The notes under the pieces: model-generated | The model's input: the letters and a program-made list of their open reading frames with translations, nothing else | Told to the model about the DNA's origin: nothing | The model's database searches: none | Made by a program: the position numbers and the translations under genes | Origin: Thermoplasmata archaeon | GTDB taxonomy: Archaea; Thermoplasmatota; Thermoplasmata; Thermoplasmatales; Thermoplasmataceae | Assembly: GCA_021827885.1 (NCBI GenBank) | Contig: JAKAUD010000245.1 | Location: forward strand, 1 to 7,181 | Direction: 5' to 3' | Length of the DNA: 7,181 nucleotides | Shown: piece by piece, positions 6,793 to 7,181 of the stretch | Layout of the letters: every line of letters starts with the position of its first letter | Numbering within the stretch: position 1 is the first letter of the stretch

Positions 6793-6811
6793 TAAAGAGG
6801 GAAGCTCTTTA
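6793..6811. repeat. Short perfect hairpin (7-base stem, 5-base loop)
   Basis: TAAAGAG and CTCTTTA flank the loop GGAAG. No long T run follows on either strand, so a terminator role is not supported. It lies 240 bases past the csa3 stop. Confidence 0.4.
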
Positions 6812-6951
6812 TATTGTCTGGATACTGGAAATATATGAATAAGATGTTAAGGTGTCTTCTTCACATTGTAAAACGATCTGAGATACTTTTAAGATCACCT
6901 TTTCCTGAAGTGATTAAATCTATCTATGGGTTCCGTAGTATACAATCCGAA

Positions 6952-7020
6952 TAACGCACTGAGACCAAACCCCCATTTCATTCAGGCGTATTTGTTTCAA
7001 GATTCTTGAACAGTGCGTTA
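6952..7020. repeat. 10-base inverted repeat enclosing a second palindrome
   Basis: TAACGCACTG (6952-6961) and CAGTGCGTTA (7011-7020) are perfect reverse complements 49 bases apart. Directly inside the right arm lies TTCAAG-ATT-CTTGAA (6996-7010), a second perfect inverted repeat. The pair could fold as a stem with an internal hairpin, mark the ends of a small element or be a protein-binding site. No coding sequence is evident between them. Confidence 0.5.
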
Positions 7021-7146
7021 CTGGAAATCAACTCTTGTAAACATCTTGAATATCCACTAATCCAGTTTATGTATACCATTCACAAATAATAGAAGAGTTC
7101 CTTTAATTACGATTATAGAGATCTTTCTATGAAAATGTCTTAAGCC

Positions 7147-7177
7147 ATCAATAAAAATCAGAAAAAAATCAAATAAA
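7147..7177 (-). terminator. Possible poly-T terminator for a leftward gene beyond the right edge; phased A-tracts
   Basis: On the plus strand, ATCA followed by an A-rich run occurs at 7147, 7157 and 7168, spaced 10-11 bases. On the minus strand this is a T-rich tract with runs of seven and five T, the kind of sequence that ends transcription in archaea. No upstream gene can be seen, so this is tentative. Confidence 0.25.
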
Positions 7178-7181
7178 CTTG

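Larger units (their letters stand above)
6551..7181. other. Gene-free stretch of 631 bases with inverted repeats
   Basis: I find no convincing gene. The longer open frames here (about 66-69 codons on each strand between 6568 and 6838) overlap each other, lack clear ribosome sites and do not look like a family I know; one of them would need a GTG start. The stretch also holds no CRISPR repeat-spacer pattern, no tRNA and no IS ends that I can recognise. It does hold a short hairpin (6793-6811), a long-looped inverted repeat with a second palindrome inside it (6952-7020) and an A-tract block at the right edge. It could be decayed coding DNA, or an intergenic space before an array or another gene beyond the window. 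Confidence 0.6.

Noticed and set aside
6638..6838. Plus-strand open frame of 66 codons after csa3
   Set aside because: Rich in Ile and Ser with no motif, no ribosome site and no TATA box at the right distance; probably chance in AT-rich DNA.
6835..6954. Plus-strand frame of 39 codons starting MNKMLRC, and a 27-codon frame starting MGSVVYN at 6926
   Set aside because: Too short and without known similarity. GAAGTGAT before 6926 looks a little like a ribosome site, but the spacing is 11 bases and the frame ends within the inverted repeat.
7026..7100. Weak inverted repeats AACTCTT/AAGAGTT and ACTGGA/TCCAGT
   Set aside because: Six to seven bases with long loops and no context; such pairs are expected by chance at this base composition.
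6551..7181. CRISPR array or leader in the gene-free region
   Set aside because: I looked for regularly spaced repeats of 24-37 bases and found none; only inverted repeats and short A-tracts are present.

Overview
The window is an AT-rich, very probably archaeal segment carrying the effector half of a type I-D CRISPR-Cas system, plus a CRISPR-linked transcription regulator of the Csa3 (CARF-winged helix) type. The archaeal reading rests on three things: the Csa3-type regulator; TATA boxes placed about 26 bases before start codons that have almost no leader; and Shine-Dalgarno sites of the GGAGGTGA type only at genes inside the operon. The codon use (AGA/AGG for Arg, ATA for Ile) and low GC would suit Thermoplasmata such as the Ferroplasma/Cuniculiplasma group. 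That assignment is a guess, and Sulfolobales are not excluded.

Layout. From 5774 down to base 1, one tightly packed leftward operon reads cas6 - cas10d - cas7 (csc2) - cas5 (csc1) - cas3' helicase. The helicase is cut by the left edge. All junctions overlap or abut: 0-base gap, 1-base gap (or 11-base overlap with the earlier ATG), 11-base overlap and 11-base overlap. A csa3-like regulator (5807-6550) is divergently transcribed, with only 32 bases between the two start codons and two interleaved TATA boxes. From 6551 to 7181 I see no convincing gene, only inverted repeats, a hairpin and a phased A-tract block at the right edge. No CRISPR repeats and no cas1, cas2 or cas4 lie in the window.

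How the parts work together (family knowledge). Cas6 cuts pre-crRNA. Cas10d, Cas7d, Cas5d and a small subunit (Cas11d) form the surveillance complex with crRNA. Cas3' unwinds the target. The nuclease HD domain sits on Cas10d rather than on Cas3, and the sequence agrees: Cas10d has the HD motif near its N terminus, and the visible part of Cas3' starts directly with its helicase domain.

Most interesting points: (1) a strong internal ribosome site and ATG inside cas10d that would give a separate 127-residue Cas11d; (2) a palindrome, GTTATG-ATA-CATAAC, centred on the csa3 start codon, whose 13-base core recurs exactly at the cas3' start codon, a candidate operator; (3) a cyclic-oligoadenylate-type sensor (CARF) beside a Cas10d with no GGDD cyclase motif; (4) a gene order with cas6 first and cas3' last. 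This is a compact variant of a known system rather than a wholly new one.
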